Below are positions 1 to 8,513 of a stretch of 64,000 nt of DNA, in pieces. Under the pieces are notes generated by a model. It searched no databases. It was not told the DNA's origin and worked only from the letters and a program-made list of their open reading frames with translations. The position numbers and the translations under genes are program-made. Location of the stretch: assembly GCF_030816965.1 (NCBI RefSeq), contig NZ_JAUSYQ010000002.1, positions 5,739,501-5,803,500 on the forward strand, in the 5' to 3' direction. Numbering within the stretch: the first letter of the stretch is position 1; each line of letters starts with the position of its first letter. Source of the DNA: Streptomyces canus. GTDB lineage: Bacteria; Actinomycetota; Actinomycetes; Streptomycetales; Streptomycetaceae.

Positions 1-416
1 ACGGCGGCGATTTCGAGTTCGAAGTCCAGGACCGAGGAGCCGGGTGGCACGGGAATGTCGTCGTGCGCGCCGATGACGGCGTACGGATTGGTGAAGTAGA
101 AGGTCGGCGCGTCGTACCAGGCGTCCGGGACCCCGGCCGCGTTGTCGATGCTGCGCCGTACGCCCTCGACGTGCTCCTCGAAGGTGACGAAGTCCCGTAC
201 GGACGGCGGCTGGAGAGGCGGCAGCAGCCGCACCTGCGAGACATGCGGGCCGCCCGGCACGGCCGGCGTGGCGTTGCCCGCCTCACGCAGGGCCGCGGGG
301 CCCGCCCGGAACAGGTCGAGCAGCGAGGCACGGCCGGGAAAGGGGTGAAGGGTGCCGTCGTCATCCACGGTGGCGACGCTGCGGCGGCCGTGGTGTTCGT
401 ACGTGGCGAAGCGCAT
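1..416 (-). CDS. Fumarylacetoacetate hydrolase-family protein (C-terminal part beyond window)
   Basis: Only the first 138 codons are present; the stop lies past the left edge. The ATG at 416 has AGGA just upstream. The visible part ends in an 'FYFTNPYAVIGAHDDI' stretch followed by 'LDFELEIA', which matches the FAH-fold Asp-x-Glu-x-Glu metal site. FAH-fold enzymes cleave or hydrate diketo acids at the end of ring-cleavage pathways. It is the last visible gene of the minus-strand operon that starts at 5749, 89 bp behind the extradiol dioxygenase, so it probably acts on the ring-cleavage product (inference). The family call is firm; the substrate is unknown. Confidence 0.85.
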   Translation of the reverse strand, partial: MRFATYEHHGRRSVATVDDDGTLHPFPGRASLLDLFRAGPAALREAGNATPAVPGGPHVSQVRLLPPLQPPSVRDFVTFEEHVEGVRRSIDNAAGVPDAWYDAPTFYFTNPYAVIGAHDDIPVPPGSSVLDFELEIAA

Positions 417-505
417 GGCAATCCTGGGGTGTGGCGTAGGAGTGGACCAGGGACAGGGGGGGAGCCAGGGCATGGACCGTTCCGCGCCCCCGGAGCCGAG
501 GGGGA

Positions 506-1456
506 TCAGACCGGCGGGGCGACGAAGACGCCGGGGTCGACGTCGTTGAAGGACTCCTTGGCGACCAGCTCGTTCATCGGGTTCGCCGTGCCCCACTGGT
601 CGGTGACCTCGGGCCGGGAGAAGTCGTAGACGTGCGGATGCCAGGTGTCCTCGTCGAGCTCCTCCAACTCCGTCGTGTACTCGACCGTGTTGCCGTGCGG
701 GTCGAGGAAGTACGTGAAGGTGTTGTCGCCCGCCATGTGCCGGCCCGGCCCCCAGACCTTGCGGGCGCCGGAGCGCATCACGCGCCCCGAGCCGCGCATG
801 TACTCGTCCAGGCCGCGCATCTCGAACGAGACGTGGTGCAGGGAGGTGTGCGGGCCTTTGGCGAGGGCCATCGAGTGGTGCTGGTTGCTGATCCGCATGA
901 AGTGCATGACGTCGCCCATGTGCGGGGAGCTGAGCGTGTCGGACAGCCGGAAGCCGAGGTGGCGCTCGTACCAGGCGCGGGTGGCGTCCAGGTCGGGGGA
1001 GTTGAGGACGACGTGCGAGAGGCGGACCGGGATGGCCTCCTTCTCCTCGATACGCCGGTGCCGCCGGGCCTCGACTTCCGCCGAGACCTCGATGGTGCGG
1101 CCGTCGCCGTCGAAGAAGCGGAAGCCGTAGCCCCCGCCGGGGGTGTCGACCTTGCCCGGCTGCGAGATCAACCGTACGCCGGCCGCGAGGAGTTGCTCGG
1201 CGAGCGTGTCCACGTCGGCGGCCGACGCGGCGCCGTAGGACACGAGGTCGAGCCGCTTCTCGTCTGCCTTGCGCAGCCGTACGACGTACTGCTCGGGGCT
1301 GCCCTCTGCGGCCAGGAAGGAGATGCCCGAGTCCTCGGCGACCTTGGTCAGGCCCCAGACTCCGGCGTAGAAGTCGAGCTGCTTGTCGTAGTCGGGCACG
1401 GCGAGGTCGACGTGCCGCAGGTGGGTGAGCAGGCGGTGGGGCAGGTCGTCGGTCAT
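506..1456 (-). CDS. VOC-family extradiol ring-cleavage dioxygenase
   Basis: 316 aa with two vicinal-oxygen-chelate modules, the usual architecture and length of type I extradiol dioxygenases. The C-terminal module keeps the 2-His-1-Glu iron site: His in 'RLSHVVLNSPD', His in 'TSLHHVSFE' and Glu in 'HGNTVEYTTE'. The ATG at 1456 has GAGGAG seven bases upstream; an open frame running further upstream is shadow sequence over the amidohydrolase gene. The likely reaction is meta cleavage of a catechol-type substrate with O2. It lies 11 bp behind the amidohydrolase and ahead of an FAH hydrolase, as in meta-cleavage operons. The substrate cannot be read from sequence. Confidence 0.88.
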   Translation of the reverse strand: MTDDLPHRLLTHLRHVDLAVPDYDKQLDFYAGVWGLTKVAEDSGISFLAAEGSPEQYVVRLRKADEKRLDLVSYGAASAADVDTLAEQLLAAGVRLISQPGKVDTPGGGYGFRFFDGDGRTIEVSAEVEARRHRRIEEKEAIPVRLSHVVLNSPDLDATRAWYERHLGFRLSDTLSSPHMGDVMHFMRISNQHHSMALAKGPHTSLHHVSFEMRGLDEYMRGSGRVMRSGARKVWGPGRHMAGDNTFTYFLDPHGNTVEYTTELEELDEDTWHPHVYDFSRPEVTDQWGTANPMNELVAKESFNDVDPGVFVAPPV

Positions 1457-1467
1457 GTCGGGGCTCC

Positions 1468-2502
1468 TCAGGAGAGGCGCAGCAGCGCTGCCGCGTTGCC
1501 GCCGCGTACGGCGTGGAAGTGGGGGTCGGGCAGGTCCGTGGCGGCGCGCAGCGCGCCGACCGGGTCCTCGGTGCCCATGTCGAAGGGGAAGTCCGAGCCG
1601 AGCAGGACCCGGTCGGGGCCGGCCACCCGGATCAGTTCGCGCAGGACGTGCGGGTCGTGGACGAGCGAGTCGAAGTACAGCCGCTTGAGGTAGCTGCTCG
1701 GCTCGGACGCGCAGCCCCGCGTGTCCGGTCTGGCCCGCCAGGCGTGGTCGGAGCGGCCGATGTGGGTGGGCAGGTAGCCGCCGCCGTGCGCGGCGATCAC
1801 CTTCAGGCCGGGGTGGCGGTCCAGCACCCCGGAGAAGATGAGGTGGGAGAGCGCGACGGCGTTCTCCGTGGGCTGGCCGACCGTGTTGGACAGGTACCAG
1901 CGGTCCAGGCGCTCGTCGAGCGTGCAGCCGAAGGGGTGCAGGAAGAGCACCGCCCCGGTCGTCTCGGCGAGCGCCCAGAACGTGTCGTACGCCGGATCCG
2001 AAAGCTCGCGCCCGGGCGCGTGGCTGGAGATCTCCACTCCGCGCAGGCCCAGGCCGAGGGCGTGGTCGAGGGCCTCGACGGCGAGGTCCGGGTGCTGGAG
2101 CGGGACGAGGCCCAGTCCGTGAAGCCGGTCGGGGGCCTGGGCCACGTGGGCGGCGGTGCCGGCGTTGGCCAGCTCCCACACCGTGCGGGCGAGGTCCTCG
2201 TCGGCCCAGTAGTGGTAGTGCGACGGGGACGGCGAGACCAGTTGGACGTCGACGCCGGAGGCGTCCATCGCGGTGAGCCGGGCCTTGACGTCCGTCAGCC
2301 GAGGGATGCGGTCGCGGACCATCGGGCCGCTGACGGCGAGTGCCTCGGGACCGTTGCGGCGGGCGTCGAGACCGCGGGCGGCGGCCAGCCCGGGGTGTCC
2401 GGCGACGGCCTCCTCGACCTGCGGCAGCAGGACGTGCGCGTGGACGTCGATGGTGGGGGTTGCCGGGGTGGCCAGGGCGTCAAGGGTGTCCGGGGTCGTC
2501 AC
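1468..2502 (-). CDS. Amidohydrolase-family (ACMSD-like) decarboxylase/hydrolase
   Basis: 344 aa TIM-barrel amidohydrolase. Metal-site motifs are in order: 'IDVHAHVLLP' near the N-terminus, 'LFLHPFGC' mid-protein, 'VIAAHGGGYLP' and 'LLGSDFPFD'. This set is typical of the 2-amino-3-carboxymuconate semialdehyde decarboxylase subgroup, which removes CO2 from ring-cleavage products or aromatic acids. The GTG start at 2502 overlaps the stop of the upstream FAD monooxygenase by four bases (GTGA) and has AGGAGA upstream, so the two are translationally coupled. Beside a dioxygenase and FAH hydrolases, a decarboxylase role in aromatic breakdown is the simplest reading. Confidence 0.85.
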   Translation of the reverse strand: MTTPDTLDALATPATPTIDVHAHVLLPQVEEAVAGHPGLAAARGLDARRNGPEALAVSGPMVRDRIPRLTDVKARLTAMDASGVDVQLVSPSPSHYHYWADEDLARTVWELANAGTAAHVAQAPDRLHGLGLVPLQHPDLAVEALDHALGLGLRGVEISSHAPGRELSDPAYDTFWALAETTGAVLFLHPFGCTLDERLDRWYLSNTVGQPTENAVALSHLIFSGVLDRHPGLKVIAAHGGGYLPTHIGRSDHAWRARPDTRGCASEPSSYLKRLYFDSLVHDPHVLRELIRVAGPDRVLLGSDFPFDMGTEDPVGALRAATDLPDPHFHAVRGGNAAALLRLS

Positions 2503-3671
2503 GGGGTCTCCTTCAGGGCGGACATCGTGCGGCCGATCAGACCGGGCACGTCGGCGTCACGGACGCCGTCCAGCTGCCACTGGCCGAGCTGCACCGAGGC
2601 CTCGACGACCATGCGGACACGGTCGATGCGGCGCTCGTGGTAGCGGGTCAGCAGGTCGTCGAGGGAGTCGCGGGAGTCGAGGGAGCCGGAGGAATCCCAC
2701 GACTCCTGCGCGCTCAGCAGCTCGGCCAGTACGGAGGCGTCCTCCAGCGACATGGCCGCGCCCTGCGCGAGGGTGGGCGGGCAGGCGTGGGCGGCGTCGC
2801 CGACCAGCACGACCCGGCCGCGGTGCCAGGAACCCTCGACGAGCAGCCGGTCGAACCAGGTGTAGTTGACCTTGGCCGGGTCGGTGATACTCGCGGCGAT
2901 CTCGGGCCAGGCGCCGCCGTACGGGGCTGCCAGGCGCCGCATCTCGTCCGCGTACGAGGCCGGGTCGATGGAGGCGCGGTCGCGGTTGGCCTCGACGAGA
3001 TAGGCGTAGATGGTGTTCTCGCTGGTGGGGCAGTAGCCGGCGATGTAGCAGGGCCCGCCGAAGGTCAGGTCCGTGCGCTCCAGGCCTGCCGGGCGGGGTG
3101 CGGCGACGCGCCAGATGGCCATGCCGGTCGGCTCGGGCTTCTCACTGACGCCGATCATCGCGCGGGTCAGTGAGTTGAGACCGTCGGCCGCGACGACGAG
3201 GTCGTAGCGGCCCTCGGTGCCGTCGCTGAAGCGGGCGGTGACGCCGGCCCCGTCCTGGACCAGCTCGTCGGCGGTGGTGCCGAGGCGGACCGTCGCACCG
3301 CTCGTTCGGACCGCCTCGCACAGGATCTCCTGGAGCCGGGGCCGCTGCATGCCGATGGTCGCGGGCAGGTCCTCGCCGCCGGTACGGATGTCCTGCTGGA
3401 CGTGGAACACGTGGCCGTCGGGCGTGGCCAGGCCCACGGAGTCGAAGGCGTAGCCGCTCTCCTGGACCTTGTCCCACACGCCCAGCTCGCGCAGCACGCG
3501 CAGCGCGTTGCCCTGGAGGGTGATGCCGGAGCCGAGGACGTTCCAGTCGGGCTTGGCCTCGATCAGGTCCACGGTGATGCCCGCTCGCCGCAACAGCACG
3601 GTCACGGCGTTGCCGGAGGCGCCGCCGCCGATGACGAGGACGGTGCGGGGGCGGGTGCGGGGGTCGGTCAT
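2499..3671 (-). CDS. FAD-dependent aromatic hydroxylase (class A flavoprotein monooxygenase)
   Basis: 390 aa. The N-terminal Rossmann motif is 'VLVIGGGASGNAVTVLLRRAG' with a following acidic 'DLIEAKPDW'. The DG motif 'LVVAADGLNSLTR' and the GD motif 'VVLVGDAAHACPPTLAQGAA' are intact, which defines the p-hydroxybenzoate hydroxylase/3-hydroxybenzoate 6-hydroxylase family. These enzymes use NAD(P)H and O2 to hydroxylate a phenolic ring. The ATG is at 3671. The gene overlaps the amidohydrolase by four bases and follows the cyclase-family gene by 105 bp. It probably prepares the catechol cleaved by the VOC dioxygenase (inference). Confidence 0.88.
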   Translation of the reverse strand: MTDPRTRPRTVLVIGGGASGNAVTVLLRRAGITVDLIEAKPDWNVLGSGITLQGNALRVLRELGVWDKVQESGYAFDSVGLATPDGHVFHVQQDIRTGGEDLPATIGMQRPRLQEILCEAVRTSGATVRLGTTADELVQDGAGVTARFSDGTEGRYDLVVAADGLNSLTRAMIGVSEKPEPTGMAIWRVAAPRPAGLERTDLTFGGPCYIAGYCPTSENTIYAYLVEANRDRASIDPASYADEMRRLAAPYGGAWPEIAASITDPAKVNYTWFDRLLVEGSWHRGRVVLVGDAAHACPPTLAQGAAMSLEDASVLAELLSAQESWDSSGSLDSRDSLDDLLTRYHERRIDRVRMVVEASVQLGQWQLDGVRDADVPGLIGRTMSALKETP

Positions 3672-3776
3672 GGGGTCTCCCTGCGGTGGGGCCGCGCGAC
3701 TTCGAGCGGCAGGGTGGTGGTGCGGGACGGACGGGCTGGGCTGCCCGGGCGCGGCCCACCCCGCCGGTACGGAGCG

Positions 3777-4754
3777 TTACTTGACGGCGATCGGGTTCAC
3801 GGGGGAGCCGACGGCTCCGGTGATGGGCAGCGGAGCGGCGGTGAGCCAGAACTCGTACCGCCCGTCGGCCGCGCAGTGCTCGGCCAGGGTGTCGAGGTCC
3901 CACATCTCGCCGATGAGCAGGCCCATGTTGGGGATGGCGACCTGGTGCAGCGGCTGGAAGGCGTGGTCGAACTCGTTGGGCCGGACCTCGAAACCCCAGG
4001 TGTCGGTGGCGATCCCGGCGATCTCGCTGCGGTGCAGCCAGCCCGCGGTGGTGAAGCTCAGCCCGGGTGAGGGACCGCCCGCGTACTCGCCCCAGCCCTC
4101 TCGCTTGGCGCGGGCCAGCCGTCCGGTGCGGACGAGGACGAGGTCGCCGCGGCCGACGGTGACGCCGTGCGCCTCGGCGCTGGCGGTCAGGTGCTCCTCG
4201 GTGATGGCGAAGCCGTCGGGCAGTTCGCCGTTCCGGCCGACGACCAGGCCCACATCGAGGAGGACGCCCCGCCCGGCCACGTACGGCGCCATGTGCTCGA
4301 TGCCGGTGACGAGGTCGCCGTCGGAGGTGACGACCTTCTCGGCGGCCCGCCCGTTCCATGCCTTGCCGTGGTCGAAGATGTGGCCGAGGCCGTCCCACTG
4401 GGTGGAGCACTGCAGCGGCATCGCGATCACGTCGTCGGCACCGCCGATGCCGTGCGGGAAGCCCTGGTTGCCCAGGGCGGCGTCGGTGCCGGTGTCGAGC
4501 ATGGTGTGCACCGGATTCGTACGCCGCCGCCAGCCCTTCTGCGGGCCGTTCATGTCGAAGCGCTGGGAGAGCGAGAAGCTGACGCCGTCGCGGACGAGGG
4601 CCGCGCCCTCGCGGCGCTTTTCGGCGTCCAGGAAGTTGAGCGTGCCGAGGACGTCGTCCTCGCCCCAACGGCCCCAGTTGGAGTACGCCTTGGCGGCCTC
4701 GGCGATCGCGCCCTCGGCGTCTTTCGCGTCAGGCACAGTGGTGCGGTCGATCAC
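3777..4754 (-). CDS. Cyclase-family hydrolase (kynurenine formamidase-like fold)
   Basis: 325 aa member of the PF04199-type cyclase family. The metal region is 'STQWDGLGHIFDHG', a variant of the His-x-Gly-Thr-His-x-Asp motif in which the first His is Gln, followed by 'VVTSDGDLVTGIEHM' and 'GRGVLLDVGL'. The longer members with a Gln-Trp-Asp-x-x-x-His site are common in actinobacterial aromatic-acid operons. The start is GTG at 4754, overlapping the FAH stop (GTGA). The family is clear; the hydrolysed bond (amide, ester or lactone) is not determined here. Confidence 0.82.
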   Translation of the reverse strand: MIDRTTVPDAKDAEGAIAEAAKAYSNWGRWGEDDVLGTLNFLDAEKRREGAALVRDGVSFSLSQRFDMNGPQKGWRRRTNPVHTMLDTGTDAALGNQGFPHGIGGADDVIAMPLQCSTQWDGLGHIFDHGKAWNGRAAEKVVTSDGDLVTGIEHMAPYVAGRGVLLDVGLVVGRNGELPDGFAITEEHLTASAEAHGVTVGRGDLVLVRTGRLARAKREGWGEYAGGPSPGLSFTTAGWLHRSEIAGIATDTWGFEVRPNEFDHAFQPLHQVAIPNMGLLIGEMWDLDTLAEHCAADGRYEFWLTAAPLPITGAVGSPVNPIAVK

Positions 4755-5749
4755 GGAGCCTCCTCCGCGACGCAGTGGGTGCGCTGGGCACCGAGCCCCG
4801 TGACGGAGCCGTCCATCACGTCGCCGTCGCGCAGCAGCCGACCCCAGTGCATGCCGTTCCCGGCCGGGCTGCCGGTCAACACCAGGTCTCCGGGCAGGAG
4901 TCGGGCGGTCTGGGAAATGTACGAGACCAGCCGCGCCACGCCGAAGATCATGTCCTTGGTGGACTCGTCCTGCATGGTCTCGCCGTTGAGCTTCAGGGTG
5001 ACCCGCAGGTCGGACGGGTCGGCGATGGACCCGGCCGGGACGATCCAGGGGCCGAGCGGGGTGAAGCCGGGCGCGTTCTTGCAGCGCAGCCAGTCGGTGC
5101 CGATGGCGGGCATGTCCCGGCGGAAGACGGTGGCCCGGTCGGTGAGGTCGTTGGCGATGGTGTAGCCCGCGACGTGTTCGAGGGCCTCTTCCACCGTGAC
5201 CCGGTGGGCGGGGCGGGAGATCACCGCGGCCAGCTCCAGCTCCCAGTCGGGCTTCCTGGCCCAGGAGGGCAGTACTACGTCGTCGTAGGGGCCCGCGATC
5301 GTGGTCGGCAGGCCGATGAAGACGTACGGGAGGTCCTCGGCGGCCCGTTGGTCCATGATCGCCGCGATCTCCGCGCGGGCCTCCTCGACGGTGCGCGGGT
5401 CGTCGGGGGCGCGGTGCGCGACCTCCAGGTCGATCACGTGCTGCCGGTAGTTGGCGCCGGACTGGAAGATCTGCCGGGGCTGGACGGGCGCGTGCACGGA
5501 CAGGTCGTCCAGCGGCAGCCAGTCACCGTCCGGCTCGTCCGCGAGGCCGCGCAGGCGAGGCAGTTCCTCGTCCCAGCGTTCCAGGAGAGCGAGGGCGGTC
5601 AGCGCGGGTTCGTCCAGTGCCGTACGCAGGTCGAGCACGCGGCCGTCCGGCACCACAAGGCCGGGGAACGCGGCGCCGCCCGGAGCGGAGAGAGTGCCGA
5701 TGGCGAACGGGCCGGTGAAGAGGGGCGCCGGCGTGGCTGCGGATTTCAC
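4751..5749 (-). CDS. Fumarylacetoacetate hydrolase-family protein
   Basis: 332 aa from a GTG at 5749, chosen because AGGAGGA lies seven bases upstream; an ATG at 5794 in the same frame has no ribosome site and would overlap the LysR control region. FAH-fold features: 'FQSGANYRQHVID', 'DWELELAAVISRP' (Glu-x-Glu metal ligands), 'YTIANDLTDR' and the C-terminal 'GDLVLTGSPAGNG'. The family includes 2-hydroxyhepta-2,4-diene-1,7-dioate isomerases, hydratases and acylpyruvases. It is the first gene of the minus-strand operon and coupled to the cyclase gene. A second FAH-fold gene closes the visible operon, so two successive steps probably use this fold. Confidence 0.87.
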   Translation of the reverse strand: MKSAATPAPLFTGPFAIGTLSAPGGAAFPGLVVPDGRVLDLRTALDEPALTALALLERWDEELPRLRGLADEPDGDWLPLDDLSVHAPVQPRQIFQSGANYRQHVIDLEVAHRAPDDPRTVEEARAEIAAIMDQRAAEDLPYVFIGLPTTIAGPYDDVVLPSWARKPDWELELAAVISRPAHRVTVEEALEHVAGYTIANDLTDRATVFRRDMPAIGTDWLRCKNAPGFTPLGPWIVPAGSIADPSDLRVTLKLNGETMQDESTKDMIFGVARLVSYISQTARLLPGDLVLTGSPAGNGMHWGRLLRDGDVMDGSVTGLGAQRTHCVAEEAP

Positions 5750-5764
5750 GGAGATGTCCTCCTG

Positions 5765-5781
5765 ATTGCGGTGCCACCAAT
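5765..5781. promoter_or_regulatory. LysR-type box ATTG-N9-CAAT before the catabolic operon
   Basis: Arms ATTG (5765-5768) and CAAT (5778-5781) are separated by nine bases and fit the T-N11-A consensus of LysR regulators. The site sits 16 bases upstream of the FAH-gene GTG, between the operon and the divergent LysR gene. Direct binding is inferred. Confidence 0.55.
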
Positions 5782-5816
5782 CTGGCCCGTACATTGCGAT
5801 CAGGGAAATCGATTCT

Positions 5817-5835
5817 CTGGATGCCCGGTATCCAG
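5817..5835. promoter_or_regulatory. Inverted repeat CTGGAT-N7-ATCCAG before the LysR gene
   Basis: Perfect six-base arms at 5817-5822 and 5830-5835, about 49 bases before the LysR GTG. A second, different dyad in the same divergent gap suggests separate recognition and activation sites or autoregulation. Confidence 0.5.
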
Positions 5836-5883
5836 GAAGGAAATACCGAGGCCCCTGTCTCCTACTCCGTACAGGGATTTCGC

Positions 5884-6828
5884 GTGAACCTGGCCAGCCT
5901 GGACCTCAACCTCGTCGTCGCCCTGCGTGCCCTCCTGGAGGAGCGCAACGTCACCAAGGCGGGCCGGCGCGTCGGGCTCAGCCAGCCCGCCATGAGCGCC
6001 GCCCTGGCCCGGCTGCGCCGCCACTTCGACGACGACCTGCTCTCCAGGGTCGGCGGAGGCTACGAACTGACCGCCCTCGGCCTGGCCCTCCTCGACCGCG
6101 CCGCCACCGCCTGCGACCTGCTCGAACGCGTCTTCACCAGCCAGGCAGTGTTCGACCCCGCCCATGAGGAGCACGAGTTCACCCTGCTCGCCTCCGACTA
6201 CGCGGTGGCCGTCTTCGGCGCCGAACTCGCCCGCATCGTCCACACCGAGGCGCCGGGGATCCGGCTGCGCTTCAAGCGGCCCCCGACGGACATCACCGAG
6301 AACACCGGGGTGCTGCTGAGCACCGCCGACGGGCTGCTGCTGCCGCACGGCATCATTCGCGGCTACCCCACGGTCGAGCTCTACCGGGACCGCTGGGTCT
6401 ACCTCGTCGCCGACGACAACCCCGAGGTCGGCGAACAGCTCACCCTCGACGACCTGGCCCGGCTGCCATGGGTGACGTATCAGCGCACGTACGACGCACC
6501 CGCCGCCCGCCAGATCGGCATGCTCGGCATCGAGCCGCGCGTCGAAGTCTCCGTCGACAGCTTCCAGCTGATGCCCCTCCTGGTCGCAGGCACCAGCCGG
6601 GTGGCCCTCATCCAGGGGCATCTCGCGGACCGGCTCGACGGACTCGTCCCCGTACGGGTCGTGGAACCGCCCTACGACGCCGTGCCGCTCCGGGAAGCCC
6701 TGTGGTGGCATCCGGTGCACACGCACGACGCGGCGCACCTCTGGCTGCGGGAGACAGCTGTCCGGGTCGCCGAGACCATCCACGGCAAGGATGATCCCGA
6801 TCCGGGAGATCGATCGGACAGAGGCTAG
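5884..6828 (+). CDS. LysR-family transcriptional regulator of the aromatic operon
   Basis: 314 aa from GTG 5884. The N-terminal winged HTH 'LASLDLNLVVALRALLEERNVTKAGRRVGLSQPAMSAALARLR' (read in parts) is typical NodD/LysR and the start at 'VNLASLDLNL' fits family alignments; the open frame runs 30 codons further upstream through the operator region without a ribosome site. The rest is the periplasmic-binding-like effector domain. It is transcribed divergently from the catabolic operon and probably senses a pathway substrate or intermediate. Confidence 0.9.
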   Translation: MNLASLDLNLVVALRALLEERNVTKAGRRVGLSQPAMSAALARLRRHFDDDLLSRVGGGYELTALGLALLDRAATACDLLERVFTSQAVFDPAHEEHEFTLLASDYAVAVFGAELARIVHTEAPGIRLRFKRPPTDITENTGVLLSTADGLLLPHGIIRGYPTVELYRDRWVYLVADDNPEVGEQLTLDDLARLPWVTYQRTYDAPAARQIGMLGIEPRVEVSVDSFQLMPLLVAGTSRVALIQGHLADRLDGLVPVRVVEPPYDAVPLREALWWHPVHTHDAAHLWLRETAVRVAETIHGKDDPDPGDRSDRG

Positions 6829-6943
6829 GCAGGGCTGGGCCGCTCACCCATAGTCGACCCCAGATCCTCCGCACGCTCCTCTCCTCGGTGTCTCCGTGTC
6901 CCGATGGCGTGCCGTCCCTCACCTCGCCACGTGGAGTTCCCGC

Positions 6944-8212
6944 ATGCCCGCTTCCGTGCCTCTGCCCGCTTACGCCGAACCAGTGCCGCCGCCCGGTGCG
7001 ACCCTTCCGACGTCCGGTGCCGCGCACCGGCTGCGCGTCGCTCTCCTCATGGCCGGCAGCTGTCTGCCGATCCTCGGGGCCGTCCTGATCGCCCCCGTGC
7101 TGCCCAAGATGCAGGACCACTTCGCCGACGTGCCCGGAGCGGGCGCCCTGGTCCCGATGGCCCTCACCGTCCCGGCCCTGGCGCTGGGCCTGCTGGCCCC
7201 CTTCGCGGGCGTCATCGTCGACCGGCTCGGCCGCAAGCGGCTGCTGATCGTCGCGACCGTGCTGTACGCGGTCTTCGGCACCGCCCCGCTGTGGCTGGAG
7301 TCGCTGGGCGCCATCGTGGCCAGCCGCGCCCTGGTCGGTATCGCCGAGGCCGCCATCATGACCTGCTGCACCACGCTGATCGGCGACTACTACAGCGGTC
7401 GGGTACGGGACCGCTACCTCGCCCTCCAGACCATGTGCGCCTCCGCCTCCGCGACCGCCTTCTTCGTCATCGGCGGTGCCGCGGGCTCGGCCGGCTGGCG
7501 GACCCCGTTCTGGATCTACGCCGTCAGCCTGCTCATCGCCCCGCTCATGGCCATCGGACTGCCGAAGCCGACCGCGGCCACCGGTGCCGCCGCCGAGGAC
7601 GGGGAGAGCACGGACACCACGGTCGCCCCGAAGCGCTCCTTCCCCTTCCGGCAACTGGCCGGGATCTGCGGACTCACCGTGTTCGGGGCCCTCGTCTTCT
7701 ACACCGTCCCGGTGGAGATGTCCTACCTGCTGGACGACCTCGGCGTGACGGCGACCAGCGTGATCGGGCCGGCCACAGCCATCGCCAGCGCCGCCACCAT
7801 GGCCGGCGCGATCACCTTCGCCAAACTGCGCGGGGCCCCGGGGCCCCGGCTGCCACTCGTCTTCGCCCTGTGCGCGGCCGGGTTCGCGGTGATGTGGCTC
7901 GCGGACAGCACGCCGCTGCTGATCGTCGGTGCCGTACTCAACTGCCTCGGCACCGGTGTCCTGCTGCCCTCCCTGCTCACCCTCGCCATGTCCAAACTGG
8001 ACTTCGCCGACCGCGGCAGGGGAACCGGCCTGTGGACCGCGTCCTTCTTCATCGGCCAGTTCATCTGCCCCCTGGTGCTGATCGCGGCGAAGTCCGCCCT
8101 CGGCACCCTGGCCGCCGCCGTCGGCCTGCTCGGCCTGGCCTCGGCCGTCGTTGCGGCAGGCCTCTTCCTGACCGCCCGGCGCGGGGCCGCGGCCGTCGCA
8201 CCGCTGCCCTAG
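6944..8212 (+). CDS. MFS transporter, probably aromatic acid uptake or efflux
   Basis: 422 aa from ATG 6944 (GGAG eight bases upstream). About twelve hydrophobic segments; the loop 2-3 signature is 'GVIVDRLGRKRLLIV', and 'SRALVGIAEAAIMTC' forms TM4. The N-terminal 35 residues are polar and proline rich. The gene follows the LysR gene on the same strand and probably belongs to the same substrate circuit. A 27-bp tandem duplication overlaps its stop codon. Confidence 0.87.
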   Translation: MPASVPLPAYAEPVPPPGATLPTSGAAHRLRVALLMAGSCLPILGAVLIAPVLPKMQDHFADVPGAGALVPMALTVPALALGLLAPFAGVIVDRLGRKRLLIVATVLYAVFGTAPLWLESLGAIVASRALVGIAEAAIMTCCTTLIGDYYSGRVRDRYLALQTMCASASATAFFVIGGAAGSAGWRTPFWIYAVSLLIAPLMAIGLPKPTAATGAAAEDGESTDTTVAPKRSFPFRQLAGICGLTVFGALVFYTVPVEMSYLLDDLGVTATSVIGPATAIASAATMAGAITFAKLRGAPGPRLPLVFALCAAGFAVMWLADSTPLLIVGAVLNCLGTGVLLPSLLTLAMSKLDFADRGRGTGLWTASFFIGQFICPLVLIAAKSALGTLAAAVGLLGLASAVVAAGLFLTARRGAAAVAPLP

Positions 8213-8250
8213 TAGTAGGAAGCCGCACCGCTGCCCCAGTAGCAGGAAGC
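8197..8250. repeat. 27-bp tandem duplication across the MFS stop codon
   Basis: Units 8197-8223 and 8224-8250 are identical except at two positions. In the first copy a T makes the TAG stop of the MFS gene; the second copy has CAG there. This is a small local duplication, with no sign of an insertion sequence. Confidence 0.85.
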
Positions 8251-8513
8251 CGCCCGCGGCGGGTGAGTCGAGGGCGGCGCTGTCCAGCCAGGGGACCGGT
8301 GCGGGCACGCCGGCGCGACTGCGAGGTGGCCACGGCGCGGTCGCGCTCGGGTCCTGGTTGAGCTCGCACCTCGGCGTCAGAAGCCGCGGGGCCGGTTCTG
8401 CCAACGGGTGGCCGGACGCCTTTGGACGGTGCAGTACGAGGACCGGCGCTCAACCCGGCACAGGTGGTCTCATCAGGCTAGATTCTCGTCGGCTGCCGAC
8501 AGCAAGGGCTGTC
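8251..8513. other. Convergent intergenic region, no gene seen
   Basis: The gap between the MFS stop and the LuxR-type stop is about 300 bp in total. Apart from the tandem duplication at its left end I see no gene, no clear terminator hairpin and no repeat. Confidence 0.5.

Noticed and set aside
506..2179. A 557-codon open frame running through the dioxygenase and back over the amidohydrolase gene
   Set aside because: Its upstream 240 codons are Arg/Pro/Gly-rich shadow sequence of the amidohydrolase gene; the VOC protein starts at 1456 with a ribosome site.
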